The translations under genes and the position numbers were made by a program. A stretch of DNA of 64,000 nucleotides from Azotimanducus sp963663145 (GTDB taxonomy: Bacteria; Pseudomonadota; Gammaproteobacteria; Pseudomonadales; Azotimanducaceae): assembly GCA_963663145.1 (NCBI GenBank), contig OY760134.1, forward strand, positions 310,001 through 374,000. Direction: 5' to 3'. Shown here one piece after another: positions 1 to 7,301 of the stretch; position 1 is the stretch's first letter, and each line of letters begins with the position of its first letter. Below the pieces are notes generated by a model, which saw only the letters and a program-made list of their open reading frames with translations, was not told where the DNA came from and ran no database searches.

Positions 1-19
1 TTGCCTCGGCGCGCGAAAA

Positions 20-126
20 ACCCGGATCCGGGGCTTCGCACGGTCAAAAACCCGGCCAAGACACAAAGTTCTCGGCGCTGCGGTAAATTCAACCTAATTC
101 TTCGTCAATCATGAAATATCCGGGCT
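20..126 (+). mobile_element. IS1380-type element end, copy A
   Basis: This stretch is about 90 percent identical by eye to 4103-4207 in the same orientation, and its last 30 bases recur inverted at 17066-17097. It finishes in GAAATATCCGGGCT at 126. Because copy B is the tail of a decayed IS1380-type transposase, copy A is read as the right end of a related element whose body lies left of the window or has been lost. No open transposase frame is visible in it. Confidence 0.6.
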
Positions 127-182
127 GATATGTATTGACCTTGTCAAGTGACTTGGGAGCCGTGAAGACCATGTACTCTACC

Positions 183-216
183 CATCGGGCACATCGGGCA
201 CATCGGGCACATCGGG
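183..216 (+). repeat. 9-bp tandem repeat, about 3.8 copies
   Basis: The unit CATCGGGCA is repeated perfectly at 183, 192 and 201 and then partly at 210. It lies in non-coding DNA between the IS1380 end and the IS110 remnant. The bases 217-429 after it show no gene I can support. Confidence 0.85.
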
Positions 217-429
217 ATTGGAGGGGGCGGGCTTGCGGCGAGGATTGATCACTCTGATATTCGTGGGTTGGGTACCACCCAACCATTCTTCTTCGCGGAA
301 CTGCCTCACTCTAGGATCGTGGTTCAACGCGCCGACCGGCGCGTGCCGGATAGCCCGGCCGAGGGTTTTCCCACGCTGGCCCGCCACGCTCCGATCCCGA
401 TGTGCCCTGTTGTGTGCGGGGGCCGCGGC

Positions 430-1041
430 TCAGGCGGCGCCTCCGCGCGGGGCATCGACCTGTCGGGCGATGGCGGCGCGGACCTTCTGGCTGGGCTTGC
501 CGAGCCGGGAGAGGTGCGCGTAGCGGGCGCAAAGCCGCTTCCGGGCGTTCCAGGCGATGTGCCTAGCGGCCTCCGGGGTGTTGGCGGCCTTGCGCCGCAG
601 GTGCGCGGTCCGGCGCGCCGGGAAGCGGTGGCACTAGGCGGCCTCGACGAGCACGCGGCGGGCGTGGGCGTTGCCGGTGCGGGTGATGGCGCCGGGTCGG
701 CGCTTGCCGTCGGAGCTGTGCTCGCCGGGCACGAGGCCGACGAAGGCCATGAGCTGCCGGGGCGAGTCGAATCGGGTGATGTCGCCGAGTTCGGCGGCTA
801 GGATAGAGGCGGTGAGGAAGTCGATGCCGCGCAGCGCGACGAGGGCCTCGACCAGGGGTCGGCGGGACCATTCGGAGACCGCCGCCTCGATGCGCCCGCC
901 GACCTTGGCGACGCGCTCCCCGGCCTCGTTGCGCAGTTCGCACAGGAAGCGGGGCCGTCCCCGCCCGGCGGTGGCCACGGCCACCGCGATGGTGTCCTTG
1001 TGCACGTCCAGACCAATGTAGGCGTCGAAGTCGTTCATCAT
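430..1041 (-). pseudogene. IS110-family transposase, internally deleted and with an in-frame stop
   Basis: Reading leftward from ATG 1041, the protein begins with the DEDD-domain start typical of IS110 transposases (YIGLDVHKDTIAVAVA) and passes after only about 50 residues into the C-terminal transposase_20 domain (LVALRGIDF, FVGLVPGEHSS, GAITRTGNAHARRVL). IS110 proteins are usually 340-400 residues, so roughly 190 central residues, including the rest of the catalytic domain, are missing. A TAG at 634-636 stands where the family normally has Trp after VEAA. Beyond it the same frame stays open to a TGA at 430 and encodes the expected tail (IAWNARKRLCARY). The element is therefore dead: one deletion plus one nonsense change. 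GC is high, unlike the receptor gene to its right. Confidence 0.85.
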
Positions 1042-1081
1042 GCATCTCCCGTTGATTCGCTTGCCTTGCGGAATCGCTCAC

Positions 1082-1161
1082 GGAATGCCTTGGGGCGCCC
1101 CCGAAGCGATGTGGGTCTCCAATTTAACCGCAGTCGCTTCGGAGGCGCCCCAAGGCATTCC
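1082..1161. repeat. 28-bp near-perfect inverted repeat (large hairpin)
   Basis: Arms 1082-1109 and 1134-1161 are complementary with one mismatch in 28 and a 24-nt loop. The hairpin sits about 40 bp upstream of the IS110 transposase start. IS110 elements carry a structured non-coding end that encodes a bridge RNA, and many IS110/IS1111 members insert into stem-loop targets, so this could be either element end or target; a terminator is less likely as no T-run follows. Assignment is inference. Confidence 0.6.
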
Positions 1162-1350
1162 ACCCGACGCGCCGAACTTACCGGCACTCGTCGGGGGACA
1201 GGGTCAATACATAATGTCTAGCCGTTCCCATGTTCCCAGCAGACAGCTTTCGTAGCTGGTCAGACCCTGGAAGTTGACGGTGGAGCACACATCTAAGCCC
1301 GACATTGGCGTTTCCGGATCTGTACGAACGCAAGGAATTGCGCATACGAG

Positions 1351-1380
1351 TTGCATTTGCGAATCATTCGCATTTACAAT
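1351..1380 (+). promoter_or_regulatory. sigma70-type promoter with Fur-type operator in the spacer
   Basis: A -10 TACAAT (1375-1380) lies 18 bp after a -35-like TTGCAT (1351-1356). Between them is the perfect 7-1-7 palindrome TGCGAATCATTCGCA (1358-1372), the architecture of Fur operators. Repressor bound here would cover both promoter boxes. It precedes a TonB siderophore receptor, the classic Fur target. The ribosome site CGGAGA is at 1408-1413, five bases before ATG 1418. Confidence 0.65.
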
Positions 1381-1417
1381 TCACTCGAATTTCCCTACGA
1401 ATTGAATCGGAGACAAA

Positions 1418-3556
1418 ATGAGCGCAACAATTCGCCTCGGTCTTTACTTGCTGCTGGTCCTCTCCCTGACGCCGGCCGCTGCGCAATCATCTTCAGACCA
1501 ATCATCGGCACAAGGCGATAAGGCTCAAATTGAAGAAGAGATCATAGTCTTCGGAGAATATCTGTATGAAGATCAGGTCAATGCGCTCAAAACACCGACA
1601 CCCATCCTTGATGTGCCTCAAAGCCTCTCAATTGTCACGGCCGACGATATTAGGTTGCAAGGGTTCACGAGCATTGGTGACATTATCGACTACACACCCG
1701 GCGTAAATACATCCCAAGGCGAAGGTCACCGTGACTCTGTTGTGTTTCGGGGTGTGCGCTCGACAGCTGATTTCTTTATCGATGGCGTTCGCGATGACGT
1801 TCAGTATTACCGTCCACTCTATAACCTCAAGCAAGTGGAAATCCTGCGCGGCCCAAACGCGCTCCTTTTCGGACGTGGCGGCACAGGCGGCATTCTAAGC
1901 CGTGTCACGAAGAAAGGCATAATCGGTGAGAACTTGACAGCATACAAAGTGAGTGCCAATTCATATGGAGAACTGGATATTCACGCCGATGCCAATGTTG
2001 CGGTGAGTGAAATGTCGGCTTTTCGCATCAATGCATTTTACGAAAACCTGGACAATCACCGCGACTTTTATGATGGCGATCGTTTTGGGATCAACCCAGC
2101 GGCCAAATTCGAACTAGGCGAAGCCACAATGCTTGATATGTCCTATGAATATGTGGACCACGAGCGTTTTGTTGATCGTGGAATTCCAACAGGATCAAAT
2201 GGGAAGCCGGTTGAGGACTTCAAAGACATCGTTTTCGGTGATCCGGATCGCAATTACCACGAGATGGAAGCCCATTTGCTGCGTGCCGCACTGCAACATG
2301 AATTTTCAGCAAGCCTGAAAGCTAATTTCAGTGCGTTTCTTGGCGATTATGACAAGCTGTACCAGAACTTCTACGCATCGAGCTATAAGCAGGCAACCAC
2401 GCCAACCGAAGTCACGCTTGATGGATATGTCGATGCAACCCAACGGAAAAACCTGATCTTGTCAGGAAACTTTATCGGCGAATTCAGTACAGGTGGCATC
2501 AATCACGCCCTTGTTGCCGGCGCCGAATTTATTGACACTTCATCGGATCAAAATCGCTTCAACGCGTTTTGGGACACAACATCGGATGACAATGAGATTT
2601 TCACGATTAATCGTCCATTGAATCTGCGTGGAGACATAGGCGTGAACGCGTCGGGCGCAACCACAACAAACGATTTCGCAGCCGACCTCAATGACGATAC
2701 GAGAGTGGAGATTGACGTGTTTTCTGCCTACATACAGGACGAGATCGAGCTTTCGGACAAATTACATGTGATCGTCGGTGCCAGATTCGACAGTTTTGAC
2801 ATTGAGGTCTTCAACGTTCCTGCGAATGAAACTCGCAATCGAAAGGATGAGGAAGTCACGCCGCGACTTGGCGTGGTGTTCAAGCCTCAGGAAAACATCT
2901 CGCTGTACGGAAGCTACAGTGAATCATTCTTGCCACGCAGTGGGGAGCAGTTCGCGAACATCAATGGCAACAAAAACCAGTTGGACCCAAACACCTTCAC
3001 CAACCTTGAGGCGGGTATAAAGTGGGACTTCAGTCAGGGGCTGAGCCTGACCGCCGCCGTGTTCGAGATTGAGCAAAGATCACCGCAGGTTGCCGACAAT
3101 GATCCATCCACGCTCGATGTCATTGACTCGATAATAGATGGTTTCGAGGTGCAACTGAAGGGTCGATTTACCAATAATTGGTTTGTATCAGCCGGGTATA
3201 GCCATCTCGATGGTGAGCAGGTCAATCGATCTGGTCCTACAGGCTTACGCCCACGTGAATTGCCTGAGAATATGTTCTCGTTCTGGAACAACTTTAAGTT
3301 GACCGAGAGCTTTGGTCTTGGCCTCGGCCTGAGCTATCAGGACGAAAGCTTCATTAACAACGGCAATACTGCGATTCTGCCGAGCTACACCCGCATCGAT
3401 GTGGCGGCTTACTATGACGTATCCGAAAAGCTCCGTATTCAGATCAACGTCGAGAACCTCACCGACGAGCTGTACTTCCCGAACTCACACAGCACGCATC
3501 AGGCGAGCGTGGGAGCGCCGCTCAATGCTCGTCTCACAATCAGTGGCCGATTATAG
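1418..3556 (+). CDS. TonB-dependent siderophore receptor
   Basis: Outer membrane gated channel predicted to import a ferric siderophore using TonB-ExbBD energy. Of 712 residues, the first about 22 form a signal peptide ending AAAQ. The plug domain follows (about 57-165) with FRGVRSTADFFIDGVRDDV and the conserved QVEILRGPNALLFGRGGTGG, typical of the FhuE/FpvA siderophore subfamily. The rest is a 22-strand barrel that ends in the aromatic-containing INVENLTDELYF and a C-terminal LTISGRL strand. The gene stands alone, follows a Fur-type promoter, and is flanked on both sides by IS remnants. Its base composition is visibly more AT-rich than the 57-60 percent GC genes further right, which with the flanking elements suggests acquisition by transfer. 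The ligand cannot be told from the sequence. Confidence 0.9.
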   Translation: MSATIRLGLYLLLVLSLTPAAAQSSSDQSSAQGDKAQIEEEIIVFGEYLYEDQVNALKTPTPILDVPQSLSIVTADDIRLQGFTSIGDIIDYTPGVNTSQGEGHRDSVVFRGVRSTADFFIDGVRDDVQYYRPLYNLKQVEILRGPNALLFGRGGTGGILSRVTKKGIIGENLTAYKVSANSYGELDIHADANVAVSEMSAFRINAFYENLDNHRDFYDGDRFGINPAAKFELGEATMLDMSYEYVDHERFVDRGIPTGSNGKPVEDFKDIVFGDPDRNYHEMEAHLLRAALQHEFSASLKANFSAFLGDYDKLYQNFYASSYKQATTPTEVTLDGYVDATQRKNLILSGNFIGEFSTGGINHALVAGAEFIDTSSDQNRFNAFWDTTSDDNEIFTINRPLNLRGDIGVNASGATTTNDFAADLNDDTRVEIDVFSAYIQDEIELSDKLHVIVGARFDSFDIEVFNVPANETRNRKDEEVTPRLGVVFKPQENISLYGSYSESFLPRSGEQFANINGNKNQLDPNTFTNLEAGIKWDFSQGLSLTAAVFEIEQRSPQVADNDPSTLDVIDSIIDGFEVQLKGRFTNNWFVSAGYSHLDGEQVNRSGPTGLRPRELPENMFSFWNNFKLTESFGLGLGLSYQDESFINNGNTAILPSYTRIDVAAYYDVSEKLRIQINVENLTDELYFPNSHSTHQASVGAPLNARLTISGRL

Positions 3557-3683
3557 GGGCGCTACCAGCAAATGGCTTGAATGCCCAGATTCCCTGATAA
3601 GAAAAAGAGCAGTAGGGAGGTTCGGGTGCACGCTGACGGGATGGTTTGGCAAAATATCAGTGTAATCTTAAGTCATCCTGTAG

Positions 3684-4207
3684 GTGCGCCTCACGAAGAG
3701 AATGATGGAGCCGAATCCGGTGAAAGTCGAGACGGAGTGTACGGACGCGATGCTGAACGGGAAGGGCGGCTGGTCGGTGCTGGCGAGGCGGCTCAGGGGG
3801 CGGAAGGTGCGCCTGCGATGCGATCTGGCGCATGCGTTTGCGAAGCGGGTGGCGCCGACGGTGGTGGAACTGGAATTGCCAACGCGGGGGTGCGTGCCGG
3901 TGTTCGTAGACGGGACGGAGCATTGAGGTGGAAGGAGATCTGTTCGCGGGCGTGCGGAAGCTGTGCGACGGGAGCTGCGGGTGCTGGCTGCAGGGGGTGT
4001 TGTCGGGTGCCTGTGGGTGACGGGCCGACTGTGTCCGAGCGGCTGTCCCGGCGCGCGTGAAGACAATCGGGGTTGGGGATGGTGCCCCGCGGTGCGCGGA
4101 ACACCCGGATCCGGGGCTTCGCACGGTCAAAAATCTGGCCAAGACAAAATTCTCGGCGCTGCGGACATTTCAACCTAATTCTTCGTCACTCGTGAAATAT
4201 CCGAGCT
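3684..4207 (+). pseudogene. Decayed IS1380-family transposase with element end, copy B
   Basis: Fragments of an IS1380 transposase are spread over three frames. Residues such as VELELPTRGCVPVFVDGT are in frame from 3684; then a frameshift at about 3925 leads to IEVEGDLFAGVRKL and WLQGVLSGACG, and another leads to GCLWVTGRLCPSG near 4010. Family members read FIDGTxIEV...YWLHGVFVGPLWVSGRL here, so order is kept but the frame is broken at least twice and the N-terminal part is absent. The last 105 bases (4103-4207) match copy A at 20-126. The element end supplies the stop codon of the convergent acyl-CoA synthetase. Bases 3557-3683 show nothing I can name. Confidence 0.75.
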
Positions 4208-6107
4208 ACTGGTGAGCCTCGGCACCAGATGAGATTTCGGCAACGACCCCTTCATCCTCAATCGTCGGCGGCATGGTCCACTCATCGCCGTCGACAATTT
4301 TTCGCAGCAGGCTGCGCAGTATTTTCCCCGAACGAGTCTTGGGTAAGCGGGTCACCACAACCGCCCGCCGAAAATAGGCGAATGCACCGATTTCGGCTCG
4401 GACCTTGGCAACCAGTTCCGCCTCCAAGATCGAAGCGTCGATGTTCACACCATCTTTGAGCACCAGCACTCCGAGCGGAACCTGGCCGCGAGTCTCGTCG
4501 CGTGCGCCCACGACCGCACATTCAGCCACCGCCGGATGGTCGGCGATGACCTCTTCGAGTTCGCCGCTTGAGAGCCGATGACCGGCCACGTTCATCACGT
4601 CATCGTTGCGGCCCATGATGAAGATATAGCCATCCTCATCTCGAAAGCCGCCATCGCCGGTCAGGTAATAGCCTGGGAATTGCGACCAATAGGACTCAAG
4701 GTAACGCGAGTGATCGCCCCACACCGAGAAGAGATTTCCCGGCGGCAGTGGTTCGGCGAGCACTATGTTCCCTTCCACACCGGCCCCAACCTCCTTGCCC
4801 TGATCGTCCACCACCCGAAGGTCGTAGCCGGGCACCGGCAAGCTCACCGAGCCGGGTTTCGCTGGAACCAGCCCGAGCCCTGCGGGATTGGCGCAAATCG
4901 ACCAACCGGTTTCGGTCTGCCACCAATGGTCGATGACCGGCACATCGAGATGCTCGCTGAGCCAGTGGTAGGTGGGCGGGTCCAGCCGTTCGCCGGCGAC
5001 AAACAGATTCGCGAGGCAGGAGATGTCGTAGCTCGCCAAGAGACTCGCCTCTGGGTCTTCCTTGCGCACGGCGCGAAAGGCTGTTGGAGCGACAAAGAAG
5101 GTGCGAACCGAATGCGATTCGATCACGCGCCAAATGGCACCGGCATCGGGGGTTCGTACCGGCTTACCCTCATAGAGAACGCTCGTACAGCCGCGAATGA
5201 GCGGGGCATAGGCGATATACGAGTGACCCACGACCCAGCCCACATCGGACGCGGCCCAGAACACATCCCCGGCATGGGTATCGTAGATTGCCGACATGGT
5301 GTAGTTGAGGGCGACCGAGTGACCGCCGGTATCCCGGAGCACGCCCTTTGGCCGCCCGGTGGTTCCCGAGGTATAGAGGATATAGAGCGGATCAGTCGCG
5401 TGGACTGGTACAAAGTCCGCCGCGGTCGTCTGCTGCATCATCGCATCCCAGTCCAGATCCCTGCCTGCCTGAAGCTCCGAGGGACACTGTTCGCGCTGTT
5501 TGATGATGCAGCGCGTCGGGGGATGACGGGCCAAGCGAAGCGCCTCTTCAATCATCGGCATGTAGGGGATGGCGGTCGCGAACTCGATGCCGCAAGAGGC
5601 CGCGAGCAGCACCTTGGGCTTTGCATCATCGATACGCACCGCAAGCTCAGGTGCCGCGAACCCGCCGAACACGACCGAGTGAATCGCACCGAGCCGTGCA
5701 CAGGCCAGCATGCTGACGATGGCCTCTGGAATCATCGGCATGTAAATGATGACCCGATCACCTTTTTGCACGCCTTGGTCGCGCAACATGCCCGCCGCGC
5801 GCGCAACAAGATCGCGCAATTCGGCAAAGCTCGCCCGCTGTATCTGACCAGTGACGGGAGAATCGTAAATGAGCGCCACCTGCTCGTGACGCCCTTCGTC
5901 GCAATGCCGGTCGAGTGCCAGCCAGCAGGTGTTGGTCAGTCCACCGGCGAACCAGCGATTGGTGCCGTTCTCGTCTCGGCTGAGGATTTCCGTCGGCGGC
6001 TCGAGCCAGGGAAGCTGCTCCGCTTGCGCCTTCCAGAAGGATGCCGGATCCTCAAGCGAGCGCTCAAATTCGCGCCGCCATCTGGGAGAGCCGAGCGAGG
6101 CGTTCAT
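4206..6107 (-). CDS. prpE: Propionyl-CoA synthetase-like acyl-CoA ligase
   Basis: Adenylate-forming enzyme that activates a short-chain acid (propionate is the family substrate) with ATP and CoA in the cytoplasm. The 633-residue length fits PrpE/Acs. Visible motifs are the N-terminal WxxxFExSLxDPxxFW-type cap, the phosphate loop TSGTTGRPKG (246-255), GDGG...DGYIFIMGRNDDVMNVAGHR, and the C-terminal SGKILR with the catalytic, acetylation-prone Lys595. It starts 2 bp after the stop of the upstream methylacyl-CoA racemase, so the two are co-transcribed. Propionyl-CoA is what oxidation of methyl-branched acids releases, which fits the pairing. Oddity: the TAG stop (4206-4208) overlaps the last bases of an IS1380 end, so the natural C-terminus may have been replaced by a few foreign codons. 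Confidence 0.87.
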   Translation of the reverse strand: MNASLGSPRWRREFERSLEDPASFWKAQAEQLPWLEPPTEILSRDENGTNRWFAGGLTNTCWLALDRHCDEGRHEQVALIYDSPVTGQIQRASFAELRDLVARAAGMLRDQGVQKGDRVIIYMPMIPEAIVSMLACARLGAIHSVVFGGFAAPELAVRIDDAKPKVLLAASCGIEFATAIPYMPMIEEALRLARHPPTRCIIKQREQCPSELQAGRDLDWDAMMQQTTAADFVPVHATDPLYILYTSGTTGRPKGVLRDTGGHSVALNYTMSAIYDTHAGDVFWAASDVGWVVGHSYIAYAPLIRGCTSVLYEGKPVRTPDAGAIWRVIESHSVRTFFVAPTAFRAVRKEDPEASLLASYDISCLANLFVAGERLDPPTYHWLSEHLDVPVIDHWWQTETGWSICANPAGLGLVPAKPGSVSLPVPGYDLRVVDDQGKEVGAGVEGNIVLAEPLPPGNLFSVWGDHSRYLESYWSQFPGYYLTGDGGFRDEDGYIFIMGRNDDVMNVAGHRLSSGELEEVIADHPAVAECAVVGARDETRGQVPLGVLVLKDGVNIDASILEAELVAKVRAEIGAFAYFRRAVVVTRLPKTRSGKILRSLLRKIVDGDEWTMPPTIEDEGVVAEISSGAEAHQ

Positions 6108-6109
6108 GC

Positions 6110-7249
6110 CTAGGCTTGGTTGACGCCAATCACCGAGGATTCGCGCAAGCCTTGGATGTCTTCATCGGAAAACCCAAAGTCGCGAAGTACATCAACGCTG
6201 TCTTCACCCGGCAATCGGGCCGGATTGCGGATCTCCGCCTGGGTACGAGAAAAGCGCGGCGCCGGAGCGGGTTGCACCAATCCGTCGTGCATCTCAAAGG
6301 TGCTTCGGGCGAGATTGTGAGGATGATTCGGCGCTTCGGTGATCGACAATACCGGCGCGAAACAGATGTCCGTGCCTTCCATGAGTTCGCACCATTCATC
6401 GCGGGTCTTTTGCTTGAAAATCTCAGCGAGCGCCTCGGTTTGTGAAGGCCAGCGATCTCTGTCCAATTGCACGCCGAATATTTCCGGGTCCAGTTCGGCG
6501 CACGCAAGGAGTTCCGCATAGAACTGGGGTTCGATCGAGCCTATGGACACGTACTTGCCGTCGCTGGTTTCATAGGTGTTATAGAAGTGCGCGCCCGAGT
6601 CTAGGAGATTGACGCCGCGCTCATCCTTCCACATGCTGCTCGCGGTCATGCTGTAGAACATCGCCATGAGCGCTGCGGTGCCGTCGATCATGGCGGCATC
6701 GATGACCTGACCCTGTCCCGAGCGAGCCGCTTCGAGCAGGCCGCAGACCATGCCGAAGGCCAGCAGCATGCCGCCGCCGCCGAAATCGCCAACGAGATTG
6801 AGCGGCGGTACCGGTCTGTCACCCGCAAAGCCAATAGCGTGCAGCGCGCCGGCAAGCGCGATGTAATTGATATCGTGTCCCGCTGCCTTGGCGATGGGCC
6901 CTTCTTGGCCCCAGCCGGTCATGCGCCCATAGACGAGCTTGGGGTTTTTCGCTTGGCAGTCATCGGGGCCAAGACCCAGGCGCTCGGTGACCCCGGGTCG
7001 AAAACCTTCAAACAGTCCATCCGCACTCTCGCAGAGCTTGAGCACCAACTCAACACCGTCGGCCTGCTTCAGATCGACTGCGAGTGAGCGCCTGTTGCGC
7101 GCCAGTATGTCCCCTTGGCGGCGCGGCGCGGAGGCAATTCGGTCGATGCGGATCACGTCCGCACCCATATCGGAGAGCATCATGCCGCAGAAGGGTCCCG
7201 GCCCTATGCCGGCAAGTTCAATGATCTTCAGTCCTGCAAGCGGTCCCAT
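6110..7249 (-). CDS. Alpha-methylacyl-CoA racemase (family III CoA-transferase fold)
   Basis: Interconverts R and S 2-methylacyl-CoA thioesters, allowing beta-oxidation of methyl-branched chains such as sterol side chains or isoprenoids. The 379-residue protein starts MGPLAGLKIIEL. The residues that define true racemases within the CaiB/BaiF family are present: His125 in GHDINY, Asp155 in VGDFGGGG and Glu240 in GSIEPQF, matching His126/Asp156/Glu241 of the mycobacterial enzyme. I chose ATG 7249, preceded by AGGAAC, over an in-frame TTG at 7270 because homology begins there. It is followed after 2 bp by the acyl-CoA synthetase and preceded by a TonB receptor gene ending about 50 bp upstream on the same strand. 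A general CoA-transferase role is possible but less likely given these residues. Confidence 0.85.
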   Translation of the reverse strand: MGPLAGLKIIELAGIGPGPFCGMMLSDMGADVIRIDRIASAPRRQGDILARNRRSLAVDLKQADGVELVLKLCESADGLFEGFRPGVTERLGLGPDDCQAKNPKLVYGRMTGWGQEGPIAKAAGHDINYIALAGALHAIGFAGDRPVPPLNLVGDFGGGGMLLAFGMVCGLLEAARSGQGQVIDAAMIDGTAALMAMFYSMTASSMWKDERGVNLLDSGAHFYNTYETSDGKYVSIGSIEPQFYAELLACAELDPEIFGVQLDRDRWPSQTEALAEIFKQKTRDEWCELMEGTDICFAPVLSITEAPNHPHNLARSTFEMHDGLVQPAPAPRFSRTQAEIRNPARLPGEDSVDVLRDFGFSDEDIQGLRESSVIGVNQA

Positions 7250-7301
7250 GCTCAGTTCCTGCTGTTTCAATCCTCACTATACCTGTGAGCTGTGTCTTGG
7301 G

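Noticed and set aside
183..216. Short tandem repeat considered as CRISPR
   Set aside because: 9-bp units without spacers; no cas genes in the window.
4578..6113. 511-aa open frame on the plus strand
   Set aside because: Antisense shadow of the acyl-CoA synthetase in high-GC DNA; no motif of its own.
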